Shown here one piece after another: positions 1 to 5,783 of a stretch of 13,462 nucleotides of DNA. The number at the start of each line of letters is the position of its first letter. Within the stretch, counting starts at the first letter, position 1. Location: assembly GCA_038327685.1 (NCBI GenBank), contig JBBQLH010000104.1:1-13462 (forward strand), written 5' to 3'. The notes below the pieces were generated by a model. That model saw only the letters and a program-made list of their open reading frames with translations, was not told the DNA's origin and made no database searches. The position numbers were made by a program, and so were the translations under genes. This stretch comes from DASQFQ01 sp038327685. Its GTDB lineage: Bacteria > Actinomycetota > Thermoleophilia > Solirubrobacterales > Solirubrobacteraceae.

Positions 1-176
1 TCGGCACCGCCGACGACTTCCTGGCGCTGTGGAGCATCCGCCGCGCCCGCGAGGAGGCGTGGCGGCGGGCCCGGATCATGCGGGGGATGCCCGACTCCGA
101 GCTCGACTCGCTGTTCGACGGCTTCGTCGGCTTCGCGGGCAACCTGCTGCTGCGCCCGTCGGTCCTTCCCGGCTGA
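1..176 (+). CDS. C-terminal end of an unidentified protein (partial)
   Basis: An open frame enters from the left edge (first complete codon at position 3) and ends at TGA 174-176, giving 57 residues. The composition is typical of coding sequence here: an Arg/Ala/Glu-rich amphipathic helix with W10 and W20, then the acidic stretch DSELDSLFDGF and a Gly/Leu-rich end. No signature motif is visible, so I do not name it. It runs in the same direction as the GGDEF-EAL gene 60 bp downstream and could be co-transcribed with it, although the gap is AT-richer than its surroundings and could hold a promoter. Confidence 0.6.
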   Translation, partial: GTADDFLALWSIRRAREEAWRRARIMRGMPDSELDSLFDGFVGFAGNLLLRPSVLPG

Positions 177-236
177 TTTTCATCGACCATCCGTCCAGGG
201 CTTCAGGGTTGCGCTCGCGCCGCCGATGAGCCACTC

Positions 237-2786
237 ATGTCCCCTCGGAAGGGCGCGTTACGCATCCTGTCGGCCGCAGGAGGCGTGTGGGCGCTGAATC
301 TCGCGATCATCGTCGCCTCCGCCGGTCTGCTGGCGGGGCCGGTGCGCAATCTGCCCACGTTCGACCTCGGGGTCCACATCTCGTGGTGGACGCTGGCGCT
401 CAGCTTCCTCGCCGCCGAGCGCTGCGTGGTCCACCTGCACTTCCGCCGCAGCGCCCACTCGTTCTCGCTCGGGGACCTGCCGCTGGTCTTCGGCCTGCTG
501 TTCGCCACGCCGATGGACCTCGTGATCGCCGGCCTGATCGGGCCCGTCGTGGTGCTGCTGTTCGACCGCAAGCTGCCCGCGATCAAGTTCGTCTTCAACA
601 TCGCCCAGTTCACGCTCACGACCTGCCTCGCGGTGATCATCTTCCGCAGCCTGGCCGGCACGGTCGACGGCTTCGGGCCGATGATCTGGATCTTCGCGCT
701 GGTCGCGACGCAGGCCTCGGCGATCATCACCGTGATCCTGATCGGCGCCGCGATCTCCCTCTCGGAGGGGCGGATCGGCGCGAAGGCGCTCGGGCGCATG
801 CTCGCGATGGATCTCACCGTCACGACGACGAACGCGAGCCTCGGGCTCGCCGGCGCGGTCATCGTCGCCTACGACGTGCGCGCGCTGCCGCTGCTCGTGG
901 TCCCGCTCGTCACCGTCTTCCTCGCCTACCGCGCCTACGCCACCGAGCGCCAGCGCCACGAGAGCCTCGAGTTCCTCTACGAGACGACCCGCACGCTCTC
1001 GCGCTCGCCTGAGATCGTTGTCGCGCTCGAGGGGCTGCTCGCCCGCTCAGTCCAGGCCTTCCGCGCCGAGATCGCCGAGATCGTCCTCTTCCCGGCCGAG
1101 GGCAACGCGCCGCTGCGCACCACGCTCGGCCCCGGTGACGCCCGCGATGTGATGCAGCCGGTCGATTCCGAGATCGCCGACGAGCTGCGCGCGCTGGTCG
1201 ACCACGAGGAGCCCGTCGCTCGCGTCACCCCGGCCTCCGGAAGCCTGCGCCTGCGCCGCTACCTCGCGGAGCGCGGGGTCACCCACGCGATGCTCGCGAT
1301 GCTGCCCGGCGAGACCCGCGTCGTCGGCACGATGCTGCTGGCCAACCGCCCCGGCGTCGTCCGCGACTTCTCCGACGCCGACCTGCGCCTGTTCGAGACG
1401 CTGGCCACGAACGCCTCCGTCGCGCTGCAGTACGACCGCCTCGAGCAGACGGTCTGGCAGCTGCGCGAGCTCCAGCGCCAGCTCGAGCACCAGGCCTACC
1501 ACGATTCGCTCACCGGATTGGCCAACCGCACGCTCTTCATCGACCGCGTCGAAGAGGCGCTCGCGCACCCCGATCCCTCGGTCGCGGTGCTGTTCGTGGA
1601 CATCGACGACTTCAAGACCGTCAACGACACGCTCGGCCACACCGTCGGCGACCAGCTGCTGATCGCGGTCGCCGAGCGGCTCTGCACCTGCGTGCGCCCC
1701 TCGGACACGGTGGCGCGCTTCGGCGGCGACGAGTTCGCCGTCCTGCTCGACCGGCTCGACGGGCCCGAGGACGTCGTCGTGGTCGCCGAACGGATCATCG
1801 CCGCGCTCGCCCAGCGCGTGCCCGCAGGCGGCGAGGACGTCAGCGTCGGCGCCAGCGTCGGGATCGCAACCAGCCGCCCGGAGTCGATGCGCGCCGGCGA
1901 GCTGATCCGCGACGCCGACGTCGCCATGTACGACGCCAAGCAGCGCGGCAAGGGCCGCTGGGCGCGCTTCGAGCGCAGCATGCACACGGCGATCCTCCGC
2001 CGCCACGGCCTCAAGGAGCAGCTCCAGCAGGCGGTCGCCCGCGGCGAGTTCGCCGTCGAGTACCAGCCGATCGTCAGCCTCGCCAACGGGGACGTCGTCG
2101 CCGCGGAGGCGCTCGTGCGCTGGAACCACCCGGAGCGCGGCCTCGTCGCGCCGGGCGAGTTCATCCCTCTGGCCGAGGAGACCGGGCTGATCGTCCCGAT
2201 CGGCGAGTTCGTGCTCGACGAGGCCTGCCGCCGCGCCGCCGCCCACCCGAACCTGAGCATGCACGTGAACCTCTCGGCGGTCGAGCTCCAGCACGTCGAC
2301 GTCCTGCTGCGGGTCACCGAGGCCCTGGCCCGCCACGACATCCCGGCCGAGCAGCTCGTGCTCGAGATCACCGAGAGCGTGCTCGTCGACGTCGGCATGA
2401 GCGCCACCCTGCGCGAGCTCCACGAGACCGGCGTGCGCCTCGCGCTCGACGACTTCGGGACGGGCTACTCCTCGCTGAGCTACCTGCGCTCGTTCCCGCT
2501 CGACATCCTAAAGATCGCCAAGCCGTTCGTGGACGGGGTCACGGGCCGGCTCGAGGAGCGCTCCTTCGTGCGCATGATCATCGAGCTGGCGGGCACGCTC
2601 GGCCTCGAGGTCGTGGCCGAGGGCATCGAATCCGCCGACCAGCTCGACGTCCTGCGCGAGATGGGCTGCGATCTCGGCCAGGGCTTCCACCTGTCGCCGC
2701 CGCTCTCGACCACCACCATCGAGGAGCGCATCCGTCTCGAACGCCGGTCCAGGGGCCCTCTCGGCGCTCCGACGGCGGGTCGATAG
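237..2786 (+). CDS. Membrane-anchored GAF-GGDEF-EAL cyclic di-GMP turnover protein
   Basis: An 849-residue signalling protein that can in principle both make c-di-GMP from two GTP and hydrolyse it. Residues 1-235 hold about seven or eight hydrophobic segments (a MASE-like sensor membrane domain). Residues ~245-400 look like a GAF domain, and a short helical linker (400-420) leads into GGDEF (~420-580). The active-site GGDEF is at 496-500, with an intact inhibitory RxxD I-site (RPSD, 487-490) five residues before it. The EAL domain (~595-835) has EAL (624-626), N678, E710, DDFGTGYSSL (738-747), K759, E795 and Q815. One oddity is that the usual KxD after DDFGTGYSSL reads KIA (A761), so phosphodiesterase activity is less certain. 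The ATG at 237 lacks a strong ribosome site. A c-di-GMP riboswitch begins within about 10-20 bp of its stop codon. Confidence 0.93.
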   Translation: MSPRKGALRILSAAGGVWALNLAIIVASAGLLAGPVRNLPTFDLGVHISWWTLALSFLAAERCVVHLHFRRSAHSFSLGDLPLVFGLLFATPMDLVIAGLIGPVVVLLFDRKLPAIKFVFNIAQFTLTTCLAVIIFRSLAGTVDGFGPMIWIFALVATQASAIITVILIGAAISLSEGRIGAKALGRMLAMDLTVTTTNASLGLAGAVIVAYDVRALPLLVVPLVTVFLAYRAYATERQRHESLEFLYETTRTLSRSPEIVVALEGLLARSVQAFRAEIAEIVLFPAEGNAPLRTTLGPGDARDVMQPVDSEIADELRALVDHEEPVARVTPASGSLRLRRYLAERGVTHAMLAMLPGETRVVGTMLLANRPGVVRDFSDADLRLFETLATNASVALQYDRLEQTVWQLRELQRQLEHQAYHDSLTGLANRTLFIDRVEEALAHPDPSVAVLFVDIDDFKTVNDTLGHTVGDQLLIAVAERLCTCVRPSDTVARFGGDEFAVLLDRLDGPEDVVVVAERIIAALAQRVPAGGEDVSVGASVGIATSRPESMRAGELIRDADVAMYDAKQRGKGRWARFERSMHTAILRRHGLKEQLQQAVARGEFAVEYQPIVSLANGDVVAAEALVRWNHPERGLVAPGEFIPLAEETGLIVPIGEFVLDEACRRAAAHPNLSMHVNLSAVELQHVDVLLRVTEALARHDIPAEQLVLEITESVLVDVGMSATLRELHETGVRLALDDFGTGYSSLSYLRSFPLDILKIAKPFVDGVTGRLEERSFVRMIIELAGTLGLEVVAEGIESADQLDVLREMGCDLGQGFHLSPPLSTTTIEERIRLERRSRGPLGAPTAGR

Positions 2787-2794
2787 AGCAGCGA

Positions 2795-2886
2795 GAGCTG
2801 CAGTACGTAGGGCAAACCCGCCGTGAGGCGGGGACGCAAAGCCAGGGGCCTCCGTGCGGAGGCAGCCCAGCCGCCGGCTCAACCGT
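2795..2886 (+). ncRNA. Class I cyclic di-GMP riboswitch (GEMM-I)
   Basis: The conserved GEMM-I core is present in order. GGGCAAACC lies at 2810-2818. A perfect 6-bp stem (2817-2822 with 2827-2832) is capped by a GNRA tetraloop, GTGA (2823-2826). The ligand-pocket string GGACGCAAAGCC lies at 2832-2843. A second arm has a 6-bp stem (2848-2853 with 2858-2863), and CAGCC and ACCG (2882-2885) lie on the closing side. In this family one c-di-GMP binds at the three-helix junction and a tetraloop-receptor contact holds the two arms together. The closing stem is less clear: GAG-C-TG 2795-2800 can pair with 2875-2880, or ACG 2805-2807 with CGT 2884-2886, so the outer limits are approximate. It lies between the GGDEF-EAL gene and the small exported protein gene and most likely controls the latter. 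No U-tract terminator follows, so control of translation is more likely. Confidence 0.9.
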
Positions 2887-2890
2887 TCAA

Positions 2891-2920
2891 CTCCAGAGCC
2901 CAAGCAAGCGACATGGAGGT
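2891..2920 (+). promoter_or_regulatory. Possible expression platform: stem masking the Shine-Dalgarno site
   Basis: CTCCA (2891-2895) is complementary to TGGAG (2914-2918). The latter overlaps the Shine-Dalgarno sequence GGAGGT (2915-2920) of the downstream ATG at 2931. The CCTCC in the riboswitch second arm (2849-2853) could also pair with GGAGG. Such a switch between masked and free ribosome site is a common riboswitch output, but the 5-bp stem with an 18-nt loop is weak and the assignment is inference. Confidence 0.35.
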
Positions 2921-2930
2921 CGCCGTCACT

Positions 2931-3182
2931 ATGCCCTCATCTAGCAACATCCTTGAACGTCTCCGCTGGAAGGTCGGACTTGGCCTGGTCATCGCCGCCG
3001 CCGGCTTCGCCGCGCAGGCCGCCCCCTCCGCCGTTCCCTCCCACGACGTCGCTCGCTCGAGCTGGGGCCTGATGGCCGAGCCGAGAGACGCTCCGCGCCA
3101 GGTCCAGGAAGTCGTGCCCGAGTCAACGGACGTCGCTCGCTCCAGCTGGGGCAAGATGGCCGAGTCCGTGGACGAGGCCTAG
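2931..3182 (+). CDS. Small exported protein with repeated DVARSSWGxMAE motif
   Basis: An 83-residue protein of unknown function. I chose the ATG at 2931 because GGAGGT (2915-2920) sits 10 nt upstream; an in-frame ATG at 2913 has no ribosome site and would add six residues. The N-terminus looks like a signal peptide: a basic region with R10, R12 and K14, a hydrophobic core VGLGLVIAAAGFA, then AQAA-P, suiting signal peptidase cleavage near residue 30. The mature part of about 54 residues carries DVARSSWGLMAE and DVARSSWGKMAE, spaced 28 residues apart. It lies directly behind a c-di-GMP riboswitch, so its production should follow c-di-GMP level. A surface, adhesion or secreted signal role is possible, as is a membrane-anchored small protein if the leader is not cleaved. 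I recognise no family. Confidence 0.72.
   Translation: MPSSSNILERLRWKVGLGLVIAAAGFAAQAAPSAVPSHDVARSSWGLMAEPRDAPRQVQEVVPESTDVARSSWGKMAESVDEA
3045..3164 (+). repeat. Two copies of a 36-bp coding repeat
   Basis: Units at 3045-3080 and 3129-3164 match at 33 of 36 bases by eye and encode DVARSSWGLMAE and DVARSSWGKMAE. The start-to-start period is 84 bp (28 codons). The spacer and the tail after unit 2 differ, so only the 12-residue motif is retained. Confidence 0.9.
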
Positions 3183-3218
3183 CGCCAGAAGCCGTACCGA
3201 GGGTCAGTCGTAGGAACC

Positions 3219-3247
3219 GGAGCGCCAGAGCACTAGCCTGGCGCTCC
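3219..3247 (+). promoter_or_regulatory. Perfect 10-bp inverted repeat abutting the cyclase start codon
   Basis: GGAGCGCCAG (3219-3228) and CTGGCGCTCC (3238-3247) form a perfect inverted repeat with a 9-nt centre, ending one base before GTG 3248. The 8-mer AGCGCCAG also occurs at 3181-3188, overlapping the small protein's stop, so the right arm has two possible partners. The centre contains TAGCCT (3234-3239), which fits an actinobacterial -10 (TANNNT) placed for a leaderless transcript starting at the GTG. It could be an operator over that promoter, a T-less terminator for the upstream gene, or a stem limiting translation. No T-tract follows. Confidence 0.45.
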
Positions 3248-4192
3248 GTGTTCGTTCTGGACGCCTATCGCCGCACGGGCGCGGACCCGCCGTTCGGAGA
3301 TCCGCGCCGCGCGCACGGCGTGCACTTCGAGGGGTACTACTGGCGTTTCACGGACGCCGCCGAGGGCCGCGTCGTGATCGTGCTCTGCGGCGTCTGCCGC
3401 GACGCCGAAGGGACCTGGGCGGTGGTCGCGCTCGCCGCCCACCCCGGCGGCCTCGTGCGCTCCCGCCTCGTGCCGGTGGCGCGGGCGGACCCGAGCGGGC
3501 TGGGGGTCGAGGCGGGGAACATCCTGCAGGGCACCGCGAGCACGCTGCGCGTCGACCTCGGCCCCGACGCTCGCCTCGACGTCGCGCTGGCCGAGCCCCG
3601 GCCGTGGCCGCGCCGGGTCTTCGGCGGCATCGGCGCGCCCCAGATCGTCCCCGGGCTGCCGCAGTACTGGCACCCGCACCTGCTCGGCGCGCGGGTCGCC
3701 GGGGAGGCGAGGCTGGGGGAGACGACCGTCGACCTCTCCGGCGCGACGGCCTACGCGGAGAAGAACTGGGGCGCGGCCTTCACCGAGCACTGGTGGTGGG
3801 GCCAGGCCCAGGGCTTCCCGGGCGCCGACGCGTGCGTGGCGTTCGCGGGCGGGCGGATCGCGCTCGGGCCGGTGCGCGGCGCACCGACCTCGGTCGTGGT
3901 GGCGATCGAGGACCGCGTGCTGCGCCTGGCGCCGCCGTTCGCGGCCATGACCGCTTCCGTCGGCGCGGCCGGCTGGCGCGTCCACGGGCGATCGGCCCGC
4001 TATACGGTCGCGATCGAGGGCGAGGCCGTCGGCGCGCCGGCGGTGCTGCCGGTGCCCGTGCCGGGGCGCCGCGAGGTCACGGACCGCTCCCACCAGTACC
4101 TGGCCGGGCGCCTGCGTGTGGTGCTGCGCCGGGGGCGGCGGACCGTGTTCGCGGGGGAGTCCGAGCTCGCCGGGCTCGAGCGGTGGGCCTAG
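3248..4192 (+). CDS. Tocopherol cyclase family protein (VTE1-like)
   Basis: A 314-residue protein resembling plant VTE1 and cyanobacterial Slr1737, which close the chromanol ring of dimethyl-prenyl-benzoquinol to give tocopherol or tocotrienol. Visible family marks are the N-terminal FEGYYWRF (27-34, compare FEGWY), the central YAEKNWG (169-175) followed by FTEHWWWGQAQGF, and the C-terminal GESELAGLE. These fall in the same order as in Slr1737, which is somewhat longer (about 360 residues). No signal peptide is seen. The GTG start is chosen because similarity begins almost at once (YRRTGADPPFGDPRRAHG); no ribosome site is free, so a leaderless mRNA is possible. The stop TAG coincides with the CTAG target of the IS element, and restoring the pre-insertion sequence leaves the same stop. 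Presence of the VTE3- and VTE2-like genes nearby supports the assignment. The real substrate is not known. Confidence 0.8.
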   Translation: MFVLDAYRRTGADPPFGDPRRAHGVHFEGYYWRFTDAAEGRVVIVLCGVCRDAEGTWAVVALAAHPGGLVRSRLVPVARADPSGLGVEAGNILQGTASTLRVDLGPDARLDVALAEPRPWPRRVFGGIGAPQIVPGLPQYWHPHLLGARVAGEARLGETTVDLSGATAYAEKNWGAAFTEHWWWGQAQGFPGADACVAFAGGRIALGPVRGAPTSVVVAIEDRVLRLAPPFAAMTASVGAAGWRVHGRSARYTVAIEGEAVGAPAVLPVPVPGRREVTDRSHQYLAGRLRVVLRRGRRTVFAGESELAGLERWA

Positions 4193-4207
4193 ATGAGTAG
4201 TTCCACG
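4189..4207 (+). repeat. IS left end with CTAG target copy
   Basis: CTAG target copy plus 15-bp terminal repeat; exact reverse complement of 5195-5213. The TAG of this target copy is the stop codon of the cyclase gene. Confidence 0.88.
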
Positions 4208-5209
4208 GCGCGGGTCGGCGTCGTGGGGTCGAAGGACACATAACGCAGCGGGTCGAAGTCGGCGGTGCGTTCTGTCACCGCCGACCCTGTGGAGGGGCCT
4301 CGATGCTCGCCGACCTCGACCTGCTGCTCATTGCGGTGTTCTGCGCCGCAGACGATCTCCTGCCCGATCGGGCCAAGAACGCCAAGCGGATGTTGACCGA
4401 TGCCGAGGTCGTCACGTTGTGCGTGGCCCAGGCGATCATGGGCGTGCCGTCTGATCACCGCTTCGCGCGGGATCGCCCGCAAGCAGCTGCGTCATCTGTT
4501 CCCGCAACTGACGCGCCGGTCGGGCTATTACAAGCGTCGCGAGCGACTCAGCGACACAATCGAGGCGCTGATCGACCAGTTCGCACGGATGAGCCCCGGC
4601 TATCACGACTCGGTGCTGCTGGTCGACTCCACCCCCGTCGAGTGCGCCCGCTCGCGCGAAACGGTCAAGCGCGGCGGCCATCACAGCCTCCCCGACGCGC
4701 TGACCGACGCCGCCGACTACGGCTACTGCGCCAGCCATTCCCGGTTCTTTTTCGGCTTCAGGCTGCACGCGCTGTTTGCGCCCGATGGCACCCCGCGCGC
4801 CCTCGAGCTCACCTCTCCCAAAGCCGATGAGCGCGAAGTCGCGCTGCGAATGCTCGCCCGCTGCGGCCGAGGCGGCGAGACGCTGATTGGCGACAAGGGC
4901 TACACCAGCCGCGCCTTCGAAGCCAGCGTGACCGAACTCGGCGCCCAGATCCTGCGCCCGCGCCGCAAAGACGAACCCGGCCACGGCCCGCACCTGGCCC
5001 CGATCCGTCAACGCATCGAATCGATCTTCTGGACGGCCAAAGACATTCTCACCCTCCAACGCCACGGCGCGCGCACCCTGCACGCACTGAGAACCCGCCT
5101 GGCCTACCGCTTCCTCGCCATGGCCGCCGCCATCGCCCTCAACCACCAACTCGGCCGGCCCAGCCGCGCCCTGGCCGACTTCACCGCCTAACCACGTGGA
5201 ACTACTCAT
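4193..5209 (+). mobile_element. IS982-family insertion sequence, about 1,017 bp
   Basis: Ends are perfect 15-bp inverted repeats (ATGAGTAGTTCCACG at 4193-4207; its complement at 5195-5209), flanked on both sides by CTAG (4189-4192, 5210-5213), taken as the 4-bp target duplication. CTAG is its own reverse complement, so the visible repeat extends to 19 bp and the true boundary is ambiguous by up to 4 bp. One transposase gene fills the element. Removing the IS and one CTAG leaves the cyclase stop followed, about 12 bp later, by the stop of the convergent SRPBCC gene. Intact ends suggest a recent insertion. Confidence 0.88.
4303..5191 (+). pseudogene. IS982-type DDE transposase, frameshifted
   Basis: The N-terminal part (MLADLDLLLIAVF...VPSDHRF, from ATG 4303 with GGAGG at 4291-4295) is in one frame. 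The rest (RGIARKQLRHLFPQL... to TAA at 5191) is in the next. The break is near 4464-4466: after TTC (Phe) a lone G precedes CGCGGGATC, which fits loss of two bases from a Leu codon. Rejoined, the protein would be about 296 residues, normal for IS982. The catalytic triad is present in the second frame: D in LLVDSTPVE (codon 4625-4627), D in IGDKGY (4892-4894) and E in RQRIESIF (5018-5020). Other family marks are SRETVKR and YGYCASHSRFF. Either the copy is dead, a base was miscalled, or a frameshift is used in translation; I favour a broken gene. Family naming is by recognition of the protein pattern. Confidence 0.85.
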
Positions 5210-5213
5210 CTAG
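5195..5213 (-). repeat. IS right end with CTAG target copy
   Basis: Exact reverse complement of 4189-4207: 15-bp terminal repeat followed by the second CTAG target copy. Confidence 0.88.
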
Positions 5214-5225
5214 GGGACGGTTCGT

Positions 5226-5783
5226 TCACCGGCCCTCCGCGCGCCGCGCCGCCACCGTCAACGGCTCCGCGCCGACGAGCCGCTCGAACGGCCCGATCAC
5301 GGTCCAGAGCGCGCGCAGCCGCATCCGCGCCGTGGTGTCGACCGGGTCCACCCGCGCCTCGCTGACCAGCGTCGCGCCCCCGTCCTCGGCCGGCTCGGCC
5401 CAGTGCGCGAACAGCACGCGGACGGTGCCGCTCTCGTCCCAGTCGCGGAACTCCTGCGGCCCGGAGAGCCGCGGGTAGTCGCGCGCCGGCGTCCAGATCC
5501 GCCCGCAGAGTCCGGAAACCGACCAGACGTCGCCCTCGTCGAGCAGGGCGAACGGATAGTTGCTGAACAGCTCCGTGAACGTCTGGCCGTCGGAGACCCC
5601 GGGAATGCGCCAGCGTACGAGCCGCGTCAGCGTCCGCGTGTCGCACAGGCGCACCTCCTGCGCCGCCTCCCAGAGCGCGGCGGGGCTGGCGGACGCGGCG
5701 CGCCGGTGGTGGGTGCGGACGGCCGGACGAGCGATCCAGTCGTCCAGGCGTTCGTCGGCTCGGTACGGTGACGGGCGGGGCAT
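5226..5783 (-). CDS. SRPBCC/START-like ligand-binding protein inside the tocopherol locus
   Basis: A 185-residue protein, start ATG at 5783-5781 and stop at 5228-5226. The pattern fits the SRPBCC (Bet v1/START-like) fold: a first strand plus helix (THHRRAASASPAALWEAAQEV, residues ~24-44), a run of alternating strands, and a long C-terminal helix (ARMRLRALWTVIGPFERLVG). Such proteins bind hydrophobic ligands in a cavity or act as cyclases, but no catalytic residue can be named. It is convergent with the cyclase gene (about 12 bp between stops before the IS arrived) and divergent from the methyltransferase gene, with the two start codons sharing the tetramer CATG. The setting suggests handling of a prenylated quinol or other lipid; this is inference. 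The family call is from fold-like pattern only. Confidence 0.62.
   Translation of the reverse strand: MPRPSPYRADERLDDWIARPAVRTHHRRAASASPAALWEAAQEVRLCDTRTLTRLVRWRIPGVSDGQTFTELFSNYPFALLDEGDVWSVSGLCGRIWTPARDYPRLSGPQEFRDWDESGTVRVLFAHWAEPAEDGGATLVSEARVDPVDTTARMRLRALWTVIGPFERLVGAEPLTVAARRAEGR

Noticed and set aside
29..229. 66-codon plus-strand frame at the left edge
   Set aside because: Out of frame with the better-supported partial gene ending at 176; Arg/Pro-rich and without a ribosome site.
1047..2423. Long minus-strand open frames opposite the GGDEF-EAL gene (458 and 303 codons)
   Set aside because: Low-complexity Arg/Asp/Ser-rich translations without domain features; expected shadows in GC-rich DNA, fully opposite a strongly supported gene.
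5560..5781. Upstream extension of the VTE3-like gene's open frame
   Set aside because: It lies antisense to the SRPBCC gene and has no family similarity; homology begins immediately after ATG 5782.
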